Assembly (NCBI RefSeq): GCF_016862955.1
Contig: NZ_BONY01000004.1
Coordinates: 1 to 64,000, forward strand
Direction of reading: 5' to 3'
Length of the DNA stretch: 64,000 nt
Source of the DNA: Rhizocola hellebori
Lineage (GTDB): Bacteria; Actinomycetota; Actinomycetes; Mycobacteriales; Micromonosporaceae
How positions within the stretch are numbered: the stretch's first letter is position 1; every line of letters starts with the position of its first letter. The notes under the pieces were generated by a model. It did not search any database. It was not told where the DNA came from and worked only from the letters and a program-made list of their open reading frames with translations. Shown here piece by piece: positions 47,449-55,030 of this stretch. The position numbers and the translations under genes were made by a program.

Positions 47449-50388
47449 GTGTTCGACGAGGTCAGAATTCTCTACGTCAATGGCGAAGCATATCTAGGCC
47501 TGTTTTGGCGCACCCGCCTGCGCGAGCATCTGGCCATCTCCGTAAACCACCTCAGGGAGGCGGTGCGAATTGTGCGGAGCGGGGACCCACTAGAAGGCGA
47601 CGTGTTCAGGCTTCTGCGAGGCGTGCTGCGTACCTCCTTCGAGAACTACGGGAATGTGGATGAGCTATGGGAGGCGGTCAAAGTCGGTCGTGAAGCCGTT
47701 CGTCGCAGGCTTCCCGGTCAAAGCAGGCACCTGGAAAGTCTCGGGCTGGTACTGCAGATACTCTTCGAGCAGGTCGCCCAGCCCAGCCTGCTGGCCGAGG
47801 CAATCGATGTCGGCAGGCAGGCGCTGAGCCTGGCCTCGACAAGCCGCGAGCGCCGTTCGTGTGCGGGTTCGCTGGGCGTGGGTTTGCTGCTGCGTTTCGA
47901 AGTCGCGGACGACCGGGCAGCCCTGGCCGAGGCGATCGACTGCCTGCGTCTGGCCACCCTTGGCGAACCCGATGAGGGGCCGCTTTCCCAGCTGTGTGTG
48001 GTGCTCCTGCGCGGCTATGAGGCTGGCGGCGACATCGCCATGCTTCGTGAAGCGATCGAGGTCGGTGAAGCGGCGATCGCGTTGGAGGTGCACGACGACC
48101 TCGTGCGTGCCCGCACCCTAATCGGCCTCGTCAACGCCATGCACGAAGAGTTCGCGCTGACCAAGGACATCGCGCGCCTCGACCTTGCCATCGCACGGGC
48201 GCGGGAAGCTTTGCGGCGTCTGCCCGAGCGCTATCCCAACCGCGGCCGCCACGAGGCCACGCTGGCCAGGCTCTTGGAGAGCCGGTTCGAAGAAAGCGGC
48301 GACCTCGACGCGCTGAGGTCAGCGATCGGCACGATCCGGACGATCGCCTACGGTCCCGGTGACTATATGGGGCGTGGGCCGCGCCTCAGCCTGCTCGCCA
48401 AAATGCTGTGTCACTTCGGGGAATCCACCGGCGACGCCAGCGCATTGGAGGAAGCGGTCAGCGTCGCCGTGGACGCGGTCCGCGCCACCCCCGAGGGCCA
48501 TCCTGACTACCCGGCGGTGCAGACCGTCTACGGCGCGGCATTGATGCGGCTGGGCCGAAAGAACGGCGACGCCGAGCTCTTGTCCGAGTCCGTCGCTGTT
48601 TTCCGGGCCTTGTGCGACCGTGTCGAGGGCTGGCGGGAATTGAGTTTCCTGAGCAACCTGTGCGGGGCAACGCTTGCGCACGCCGAGGTGACGGGAGACG
48701 TCAGCGCCCTGCTGGACCTGATCGATCGGTTACGGCGGGCTCTTGAATCAATGCCGCCCCACGACGCCGCGCAGTCCGCGGCGCATGTCAACCTGGCGTT
48801 CGCCCTGCAGCTCATGGCACGACTGACCGGGCGGGCAGACATCGGCACCGAGGCATTGGCGCAGCTGGAGCGGGCGATGGCCGACCCGCTGCTGCCGACG
48901 CGACACCGAGTGCACGCAGCCGTTGCCGCACACGAGACTGCCGCATCGATGGGCGATTGGCCGGCGGCGGCAAGGGCGGGAGCGCACGCGGTCAACCTGC
49001 TGCCCATGCTCACGCGGCCGTATCTGGACCGAATGCACCAGGAACTCTCGCTGGTCCGGCTCTCCGGAATCGGCTGCGAGGCTGCCGCGGCCATGCTTCA
49101 GGCAGGGCCATCACACTGGGCGCAAGCATATGAGGTTCTCGAACACGGCCGCGGCGTCATGATGGGGCAGGTGCTGGACATCCGCGCTGATCTCAGCCAC
49201 GTCATGCATGTCGCGCCCGAGCTGGCTGAACGATTCGAACGATTGGCACGACTGCTTGACCGGCCACCCGATTCCGGCGAGCCAGACCAGCGCCACGAGC
49301 TTGTCCGGCAGTGGGACGCATTGGTGGCTCAGATCCGTGACGCAGGGCTCCCCGGGTTCCTGCGGCCAATGCGTATTGGGGATCTGACCTCTGCCGCGTG
49401 TGGCGGGCCTGTGGTCACCATCAACGTCAGCCGGCACCGGTCGGATGCCTTCATCCTGCGCGAGAACGGCGTGACAGCCATCCATCTCGCGGGGCTGACA
49501 CCCGACGCGGTAGCGTGCGCGCTGCGTGACTGGGACGAGAATCCGCGCAGAAACGAAGTCCTGCAATGGCTTTGGGAGACAGTGGCATCGCCGGTCCTGA
49601 ACCACCTGGAACTCACCGACCCGATAGGCAGCCGGACCGACGGGCCGAGGGTGTGGTGGTCAGCCACCGGCGCACTTGGCAGGCTGCCCCTGCACGCGGC
49701 CGGCATCGCGGGCACCGATGAGACAGTCCTGGATCGCGTGGTGTCGTCCTACACACCGAACACCCGTGCACTGGTGGCGGCGCGCGGCCGGGCGGTTGGG
49801 CCGCGGTCGATTCTGGTTGCGGCGATGGCGCAGACGCCTGGTATGCGCAGCCTTCCCGGCGCCGTCGAGGAAGCGGACCTGATCGGCCGGTTGTTTCCCG
49901 ATGCCATCATCCTGCGCGACAGGCAAGCCTCCCGCGACGCTGTCCTGACCGCGTTGCCGGAAAGAACGTGGATACACGCAGTTGCGCATACTGTCCACAC
50001 TGGACGCAGCTTTCTCGGTGGTGCCATGCGGCTGCACGACGGCGAACTTTCCGCAGCCGAAGTTTTCGGGGCACGTCACGGCGCGGGCGAGCTCGCTTTT
50101 CTAGCTTCGTGTGGCACAGCGGTGTCGGGCGATGCGCAATTGCTGCCCGACGAAGCCGTGCATCTGGCCGCGGCGTTCCAGCTTGCCGGCTACCAGCATG
50201 TGGTGGGTTCGCTGTGGCCGGTCGTCGACTCGGCGACAGCTGGCCTGACCGAGGAGCTTTACACCCGGTTGAGCACCACCGGCGTCGCCGGTCTGGCCGG
50301 TCTTCTGCATCAGCAGATGCATCGACTGCGTAGCGAGTACGAAGGCGATCCGGCGATTTGGGCGCCGTACATCCACATCGGACCATGA
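47449..50388 (+). CDS. TPR-CHAT cysteine protease
   Basis: A 979-residue protein from GTG 47449. The first 640 residues are helical TPR-like repeats (AISVNHLREAVRIVRSGDPL; EAIEVGEAAIALEVHDDLVR; AVSVAVDAVRATPEGHPDY). The C-terminal 330 residues form a CHAT caspase-like domain: candidate catalytic His847 in IHAVAHTVHTG, Cys888 in LAFLASCGTAVSGD, and the signature AGYQHVVGSLWPVVDSATAG. The usual ACHG around the His is replaced by AVAHTV, but both catalytic residues remain. CHAT proteases with TPRs are known in bacterial immune systems that cleave partner proteins. The two small genes that follow are obvious candidates for substrate or effector. Confidence 0.88.
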   Translation: MFDEVRILYVNGEAYLGLFWRTRLREHLAISVNHLREAVRIVRSGDPLEGDVFRLLRGVLRTSFENYGNVDELWEAVKVGREAVRRRLPGQSRHLESLGLVLQILFEQVAQPSLLAEAIDVGRQALSLASTSRERRSCAGSLGVGLLLRFEVADDRAALAEAIDCLRLATLGEPDEGPLSQLCVVLLRGYEAGGDIAMLREAIEVGEAAIALEVHDDLVRARTLIGLVNAMHEEFALTKDIARLDLAIARAREALRRLPERYPNRGRHEATLARLLESRFEESGDLDALRSAIGTIRTIAYGPGDYMGRGPRLSLLAKMLCHFGESTGDASALEEAVSVAVDAVRATPEGHPDYPAVQTVYGAALMRLGRKNGDAELLSESVAVFRALCDRVEGWRELSFLSNLCGATLAHAEVTGDVSALLDLIDRLRRALESMPPHDAAQSAAHVNLAFALQLMARLTGRADIGTEALAQLERAMADPLLPTRHRVHAAVAAHETAASMGDWPAAARAGAHAVNLLPMLTRPYLDRMHQELSLVRLSGIGCEAAAAMLQAGPSHWAQAYEVLEHGRGVMMGQVLDIRADLSHVMHVAPELAERFERLARLLDRPPDSGEPDQRHELVRQWDALVAQIRDAGLPGFLRPMRIGDLTSAACGGPVVTINVSRHRSDAFILRENGVTAIHLAGLTPDAVACALRDWDENPRRNEVLQWLWETVASPVLNHLELTDPIGSRTDGPRVWWSATGALGRLPLHAAGIAGTDETVLDRVVSSYTPNTRALVAARGRAVGPRSILVAAMAQTPGMRSLPGAVEEADLIGRLFPDAIILRDRQASRDAVLTALPERTWIHAVAHTVHTGRSFLGGAMRLHDGELSAAEVFGARHGAGELAFLASCGTAVSGDAQLLPDEAVHLAAAFQLAGYQHVVGSLWPVVDSATAGLTEELYTRLSTTGVAGLAGLLHQQMHRLRSEYEGDPAIWAPYIHIGP

Positions 50389-50410
50389 CTTCTGACAAGG
50401 AGATCAAAAG

Positions 50411-50806
50411 ATGGCCTCACATCCCCTGCAGCGCTTGTTCGACTCGTCAGCTGACCTCGACAACGCGGTTGAGCTGACGCTGGCCGAAGGGATCACACTC
50501 GCCGAGGCGCTGCGCGAGGTGGATGCGCTGCTTAAGCAGCAACCGTCTGTGCAATCTGTACTGCTGATCGTCGGGCAGCAGCGGGCGGGAGTCACGAGCC
50601 GCACGCGCATCCAATGGCTTCGCGCAACGGACCTGCGAGGCACAGGCGACGCAGACAACGCCTCACCGCCGAGGGGTTCTTCCGGTTACGTCATGCTGTT
50701 TTTCCGTTGCGCCGTAGATGGCGTGAGAACATATCGCGTGCACCTGGACGGGGGCGCTGCACCCCAATGCCCCAACGGACATGGCCCGATGGAGCTTGAC
50801 CGATGA
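50411..50806 (+). CDS. Small protein of the CHAT operon with a CPNGH tail
   Basis: A 131-residue protein; AAGGAG is nine bases before ATG 50411. The first half is helical with an EALREVDALLKQQPSVQSVL segment. The second half ends RCAVDGVRTYRVHLDGG, then QCPNGHGPMELDR, with Cys-x-x-Gly-His typical of half a zinc ribbon. Its stop overlaps the next ATG as ATGA. It could be a substrate or regulator of the CHAT protease; no family is recognised. Confidence 0.6.
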   Translation: MASHPLQRLFDSSADLDNAVELTLAEGITLAEALREVDALLKQQPSVQSVLLIVGQQRAGVTSRTRIQWLRATDLRGTGDADNASPPRGSSGYVMLFFRCAVDGVRTYRVHLDGGAAPQCPNGHGPMELDR

Positions 50807-51726
50807 AGCTCGACGGCTTGGCCGCCACCCAAGATGGCGCGTTTTCAGGTCGCTTCTTCCTGGTCAGCTACCTGCCGACCAGTGCGTTAGCGCTGTTCGT
50901 CATCGTTCTGGTGTGGGCCGGCGCCCCCAGCGAGAAAGTCAACTTCGCGCAGGCCTGGACCGTCGCCGCCGCCCTCAAACCGGGCCAGTTGGTCCTGCTG
51001 GGGTTGGGTCTGCTGCTGGCCGCCTTGCTGCTGCATCCGTTCCAGCCGCTCATGGTGGGAATACTGGCTGGCCGGTGGCCGTCGTGGCTCGGCCCGCTGG
51101 CACGGCTTTCGGGTCGGCTGCAGACACGCCGCTACCGGCGGCTGGCCAAGCGCGCGGAGCTGCCCGACGACCCACAGCAGATCAGCGACGCGCAACTGCA
51201 GGAGCTGGGCGTAGCGGGTGCCACACTTCGGCAGCGTTATCCACGCGCCGACCGTATACAGGCCACCGCACTTGGCAACGCCCTCGCGGCCGCTTGGGAC
51301 GCACAGCGCTACGGCTGGGACACCGCCACGGCCTGGCCACGCCTTTACCCGATACTGAGCGAGCCGGTAAAGATTCTCGTCAACGATGACCGCAATCTGA
51401 TGGACACAGCCGCGCGGGTATCGATGACCGCCGCGGCGGCGTCCGTGCTGTCAGGGCTGCTACTGGCCAGATCGGGCTGGTGGCTGCTGTTGACGCTGGT
51501 CCCGCTGACGCTGGCACGGCTGGCCTATCTGGCCGCCGTGCGCGCGGCGGTGATGTCGGGACAGGCGATCCAGGTCGCCTTTGATCTTCACCGCTTCGAT
51601 CTCATGACTGCTTTGCACCTGCCGATGCCCGACAGCGACGTGCAGGAGCACGAGATTGCCCGTGCCTGGTGCGACTGGTGGCGGCAAGGGCTGGCGCCGC
51701 AGACGGGTTACCAGCACCCGCAATGA
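50803..51726 (+). CDS. Multi-pass membrane protein of the CHAT operon
   Basis: A 307-residue protein. Hydrophobic segments: FLVSYLPTSALALFVIVLVW (about 19-38), GQLVLLGLGLLLAALLLHPF (61-80), then, after a soluble helical stretch of about 110 residues, AAAASVLSGLLLARSGWWLL and LTLVPLTLARLAYLAAV. The membrane parts flank a cytoplasmic or external middle domain (RQRYPRADRIQATALGNALA). It is translationally coupled to the preceding gene. As the membrane component of a protease operon, an effector role (pore or membrane signal) is a reasonable but untested idea. It is not gasdermin-like by eye. Confidence 0.65.
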   Translation: MKLDGLAATQDGAFSGRFFLVSYLPTSALALFVIVLVWAGAPSEKVNFAQAWTVAAALKPGQLVLLGLGLLLAALLLHPFQPLMVGILAGRWPSWLGPLARLSGRLQTRRYRRLAKRAELPDDPQQISDAQLQELGVAGATLRQRYPRADRIQATALGNALAAAWDAQRYGWDTATAWPRLYPILSEPVKILVNDDRNLMDTAARVSMTAAAASVLSGLLLARSGWWLLLTLVPLTLARLAYLAAVRAAVMSGQAIQVAFDLHRFDLMTALHLPMPDSDVQEHEIARAWCDWWRQGLAPQTGYQHPQ

Positions 51727-51728
51727 GA

Positions 51729-51743
51729 CGCGAATCCTTCGCG
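51729..51743 (+). terminator. Hairpin just after the CHAT operon
   Basis: CGCGAA-TCC-TTCGCG, perfect six-base arms with a three-base loop, begins two bases after the last stop codon of the operon. No U-tract is present. Confidence 0.45.
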
Positions 51744-51820
51744 AGCGCATGATCCACTGCTCTACGGCGGCCAGTTCGTTGCGATGCCGATGCGCCAGTC
51801 AGCTTGGATGGATCTGAATT

Positions 51821-52645
51821 TCAAGGGCGCCGGTGGAGGAACCAGGCATCACTGCGCGTCAATGCCAATGCCAATGCCCACGTATCGGCCTCCTGGTGGG
51901 TAGCGGCCGCCTTGTGCTGAAGCGCGAGGTCCCACGCCGCGTCGCCTAGCGTAGGTTGCCGGCGCACCACGAGCTGCAGCATCGTGCCCCAGTTAGCCAC
52001 GAGTTCGGCTCCCCACTGCTGATGCCATTGCCACAGCACCGCACCAAGCTGAAGCTGATCGGCATCGAACAGGGTGGTCCAGACCGGTGCCATATGAGGC
52101 AGCGGAGTGGGGAGAAGCCATAGGTCTGCCTGACTCGGCTGGTACCACCACTGGGTGCCTACGTACCCGTCGGCCACCTGGTGCGCCTGCGCGAGCAGGC
52201 CTGGATCGGTGAGAATCCGTTCGAAGATCCACCGGTTGAGAGTTTCGAGCGTAGGCGCTTCAAGCTGCTGGCCCGCTGCGGTGAGGAGGTCAGCGCCGTG
52301 GAAGTCCGGCGTCCATAGGGCTACTTCGTCGTCATCGAGCTCGACGTCTTCCCGGTCTAGGCGGAAGTCGCCGTACCAGGGATTCAGCGATCGAGCCGCT
52401 GTATCGAAGTCCGCGAGCGTTTCGGCAGAGATATCACGCGTGTGGTCCCATGCGCCGCCTACACGGCACAGCGGCCATCGGCCGTGCAGTGGCACGGTGT
52501 CGCGGGCGGCCTGCCATGCGGGCAATATGTTCGCCGGGTCGATTCCCCTTACGGCAAAGCAGCCATTGTCTTCTGCTTCAACGCGAAGGCCTGCCAGCGG
52601 CGAGTGAGCGAAAACCGCCGCGATCTCATTCGGGTCACTGATCAC
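51821..52645 (-). CDS. DUF4253-domain protein
   Basis: About 274 residues from GTG 52645 (TTG 52657 is an alternative; start uncertain). The C-terminal region WWYQPSQADLWLLPTPLPHM, then LQLGAVLWQWHQQWGAELVA and MLQLVVRRQPTLGDAAWDLA, matches DUF4253 (S/W-x-x-W-x-x-x-F/W-GA-x-L/V followed by an AL-x-LA segment). Earlier parts (GIDPANILPAWQAARDTVPL, then HGRWPLCRVGGAW) are also family-like. Proteins with this domain are often small single-domain cytoplasmic proteins of unknown role, sometimes near toxin loci. It is convergent with the CHAT operon. Confidence 0.65.
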   Translation of the reverse strand: MISDPNEIAAVFAHSPLAGLRVEAEDNGCFAVRGIDPANILPAWQAARDTVPLHGRWPLCRVGGAWDHTRDISAETLADFDTAARSLNPWYGDFRLDREDVELDDDEVALWTPDFHGADLLTAAGQQLEAPTLETLNRWIFERILTDPGLLAQAHQVADGYVGTQWWYQPSQADLWLLPTPLPHMAPVWTTLFDADQLQLGAVLWQWHQQWGAELVANWGTMLQLVVRRQPTLGDAAWDLALQHKAAATHQEADTWALALALTRSDAWFLHRRP

Positions 52646-53010
52646 GCTGGGATCCAATCACGCCGCCAGGCCTCGTGGTTGCCCACGATGTGTGCGCTCG
52701 TCATCGTCCCTGCTAGTACCACGTGTGCGCGTGACGAAGTTGATTTGAGCACACCATGACCGGCCATATGAGCCGGGCGGAGCGCGACCCGGTGCGGACG
52801 TAGTCGACGGCGGCCGCGTGGCAGGCGAACTCCACCGCCGCGGTGTGGCCGGCCTTGATAGCAACGCATGCCGGACGCGGAGATGCTCCACAGTGGACGG
52901 TGACTATTTCGGCGAGAAATACGCAATCGCGCCTGGCTGACGGCGTATTTGCTTAGGCTACCGATGGAGGCGAAACCTGACCTGGACGGCGCCCACCGTT
53001 AGGAGGAGCG
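52646..53010. other. 365-bp gap between the DUF4253 and tail-collar genes
   Basis: No convincing gene. On the minus strand a short frame reads IKAGHTAAVEFACHAAAVDY and then loses sense, which might be a gene remnant. AGGAGGAG at the end is the ribosome site of the first tail-collar gene. Confidence 0.4.
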
Positions 53011-53580
53011 ATGGAAGCCCCACCCACGGTGCCGGTCGGCAGCATCGTCGCCTTCGCGGGCGGGCTCGACGAGCCGTGGCTGGAAAGCCAGGGCTGGCTC
53101 TACTGCGATGGGACAGTGCTGGAACAGGCGCAGTATGCCGCGCTGTATTCGGTGATCGGCGGTAACTATGGCGCCGGCGACGGCACGTTCTTCCTGCCCG
53201 ATCTGCGGGGCAGGTTCACCCGTGGGGCCGACCTCGGCGCGGGCCGCGACCCGTACGCGCAGACGCGGGGCGCCTGCCAGAACGGCGGCCAGTCCGGCGA
53301 CAGTCCCGGCTCGTTGCAGGGTTCCCACACTGCGGTGCCCGCCAATCCGTTCCTCCCCTTCGACGCCGACGACCATTTGCACATTGTGCCGCACGTGCCA
53401 TACAGCGCTATCGGGCTGGCGGCCGCCGGAAGCCACTACGCGTTGTGGTCCGACAGCTCCGCGCAGACCGACACGGCAGCCGACCACACCCACAACGTGA
53501 CAGGCGGCGACGACGAGTCGCGCCCTGTCAACAAGTACGTGTATTTCCTCATCAAATTCGAGGACGGCGGCGATGACTGA
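53011..53580 (+). CDS. Phage tail-collar/MdpB-like protein (first of three)
   Basis: A 189-residue protein with AGGAGGAG just upstream. The tail-collar core is visible as PVGSIVAFAGGLDEPWLESQ, then GWLYCDGTVLEQAQYAALYS and FFLPDLRGRFTRGADLG. The rest, through SRPVNKYVYFLIKF, is the variable distal part. It is the most divergent of three tandem paralogues. In bacteria such proteins occur at phage tails and as microcystin-dependent-protein-like families outside prophages; here no other phage gene is nearby. It overlaps the next gene by eight bases. Confidence 0.85.
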   Translation: MEAPPTVPVGSIVAFAGGLDEPWLESQGWLYCDGTVLEQAQYAALYSVIGGNYGAGDGTFFLPDLRGRFTRGADLGAGRDPYAQTRGACQNGGQSGDSPGSLQGSHTAVPANPFLPFDADDHLHIVPHVPYSAIGLAAAGSHYALWSDSSAQTDTAADHTHNVTGGDDESRPVNKYVYFLIKFEDGGDD

Positions 53581-54175
53581 GGCGCGCCAGGGCCGGCCGG
53601 CCGGGGTGATGGGCAACGACGACGTCTCGATCGGCATGATCGTCGGGTTCGGCGGTGTCATCACCGACGGCACCCAGGTCCCGGACGGATGGCTGCTTTG
53701 CGACGGCAGCGCCATTTCCCGTACCACATATAGCTATCTTTTCGGGGTTATCGGCGTCGCACACGGCGGCGGTGACGGCTCGCAGACGTTCAACCTTCCC
53801 GACTATCGCGGGCAGTTCCAGCGCGGGGTCGACGACGGCACCGGACGCGACCCCGATACGGCCAGCCGCACGGCCGCCAACCCTGGCGGCGCCACCGGCG
53901 ACGCCGTCGGCTCCGTGCAGGGCAAGGCGACCGCGCTGCCGCAATACCGCATCACCACCGACAGCCAGGGTAGCCACCAGCACATGGTGGCGAACGTGCC
54001 CGTCGACTATTCGCGCCCCGACACACCGGGGAGTCACTACGCCCAATGGAACGGCAGCGCCCAAAGGACCGGCAGCGCAGGGGGTCACGGCCACACCATT
54101 TCCGGCGGCGACGCCGACACCTGCCCGGTCAACATCTACCTCAATTATCTGATCTTCTACGGTTCGACGTCCTGA
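53573..54175 (+). CDS. Phage tail-collar/MdpB-like protein (second of three)
   Basis: A 200-residue protein. Core: SIGMIVGFGGVITDGTQVPD, then GWLLCDGSAISRTTYSYLFG and FNLPDYRGQFQRGVDDGTGR, followed by NPGGATGDAVGSVQGKATAL. It shares the DYRGxFxRGVDDGTGRDPD and NPGGATGDAVGS blocks with the third copy, so they are recent duplicates. The C-terminal GHTISGGDADTCPVNIYLNY, then LIFYG, is the typical final strand. It lies in an operon with the other two. Confidence 0.88.
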   Translation: MTEARQGRPAGVMGNDDVSIGMIVGFGGVITDGTQVPDGWLLCDGSAISRTTYSYLFGVIGVAHGGGDGSQTFNLPDYRGQFQRGVDDGTGRDPDTASRTAANPGGATGDAVGSVQGKATALPQYRITTDSQGSHQHMVANVPVDYSRPDTPGSHYAQWNGSAQRTGSAGGHGHTISGGDADTCPVNIYLNYLIFYGSTS

Positions 54176-54187
54176 GAGGAACTTGCG

Positions 54188-54775
54188 GTGACATCCCTGG
54201 ATTCCAGCAAACCTGTGGTGCCGGTGGGTGACCTCGTCATCGGCACCGTGGTGCCTTTCAGCGGGCCGATTGGAAGCCTGCTGGAGGACCTCGGATGGTT
54301 CTACTGCGACGGGCGGGCTATGAGCATCAACGACTACACGGACCTGTTCGAGGTGATAGGCAAGGCGCACGGCGGCGATAGCCAGACCTTCAACCTGCCC
54401 GACTATCGCGGATATCTGCTGCGCGGCGTCGACGACGGCACCGGACGCGACCCCGACGCGGGCAGCCGCAAACAGCCCAATCCTGGCGGCGCCACCGGCG
54501 ACGCCGTCGGCTCGATGCAAGGCCACGCGACCGCCCTGCCCACCGCAGGCAGGTTCACGGTGAGCGAAAACGGCTCGCACAGCCATACGGTGCCAAACAT
54601 CCCGACCACTTCGTCGGCGACGGCCGTGGCAGGGTCGTACCGTTCCATCTGGAACAGCGGCAGCGTGGCCACCGCCGACGCCGGCGAGCACTACCATCAG
54701 ATACTTCAGGGCGGCGACGCCGAAACCCGCCCCGGCAACGCATACGTCAACTACATCATTCGCGCCCGCACCTGA
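54188..54775 (+). CDS. Phage tail-collar/MdpB-like protein (third of three)
   Basis: A 195-residue protein from GTG 54188 (GAGAGGAA upstream). Core: VIGTVVPFSGPIGSLLEDLG, then WFYCDGRAMSINDYTDLFEV and FNLPDYRGYLLRGVDDGTGR. Close to the second copy through NPGGATGDAVGSMQGHATAL, then diverging before the shared AETRPGNAYVNYIIR ending. Twelve bases separate it from the second gene. The pattern of conserved core and varied distal part suggests three receptors or surface-binding proteins from one template. Confidence 0.88.
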   Translation: MTSLDSSKPVVPVGDLVIGTVVPFSGPIGSLLEDLGWFYCDGRAMSINDYTDLFEVIGKAHGGDSQTFNLPDYRGYLLRGVDDGTGRDPDAGSRKQPNPGGATGDAVGSMQGHATALPTAGRFTVSENGSHSHTVPNIPTTSSATAVAGSYRSIWNSGSVATADAGEHYHQILQGGDAETRPGNAYVNYIIRART

Positions 54776-54972
54776 AACGACACAGCTTCGTGCCAAGTGG
54801 AAACCGGTGTGCCCTAGGCAAACCCGGTTGGCTATGTGGGCAGCTCTACGGGTCGCGCCGCACTTTATCTGCAGCTGGCTGCCACGCCTGTGATATTGGT
54901 CCGAACGCCAGTGGGACCGAATGTCGTACCGCTGTGGTGGGCTGACGCGCAGAGGTGCTGAGGGTCATTTGA

Positions 54973-55003
54973 TTGACCTCGACCTTGGTTGAGGTTTTAC
55001 AGT
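54973..55003 (+). promoter_or_regulatory. MerR/SoxR-type promoter with 19-bp spacer
   Basis: TTGACC (54973-54978), exactly 19 bases and TACAGT (54998-55003). Within the spacer lies the dyad ACCTCGACCTTGGTTGAGGT (54976-54995), imperfect at one pair. Long-spacer promoters with a CCTCAA-type dyad between -35 and -10 are the hallmark of MerR-family activation, and this dyad resembles SoxR boxes. It drives the ABC exporter gene. No MerR-family gene is adjacent. Confidence 0.75.
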
Positions 55004-55030
55004 CTTGGCTCACGGCAGTGGAGGTCGGCA

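Noticed and set aside
50803-51726. Gasdermin as the membrane protein of the CHAT operon
   Set aside because: The protein has several long transmembrane helices and no gasdermin-like beta-rich N-terminal domain.
53011-54775. Prophage or contractile injection system
   Set aside because: No tail, sheath, baseplate, capsid, integrase or lysis genes flank the collar proteins.
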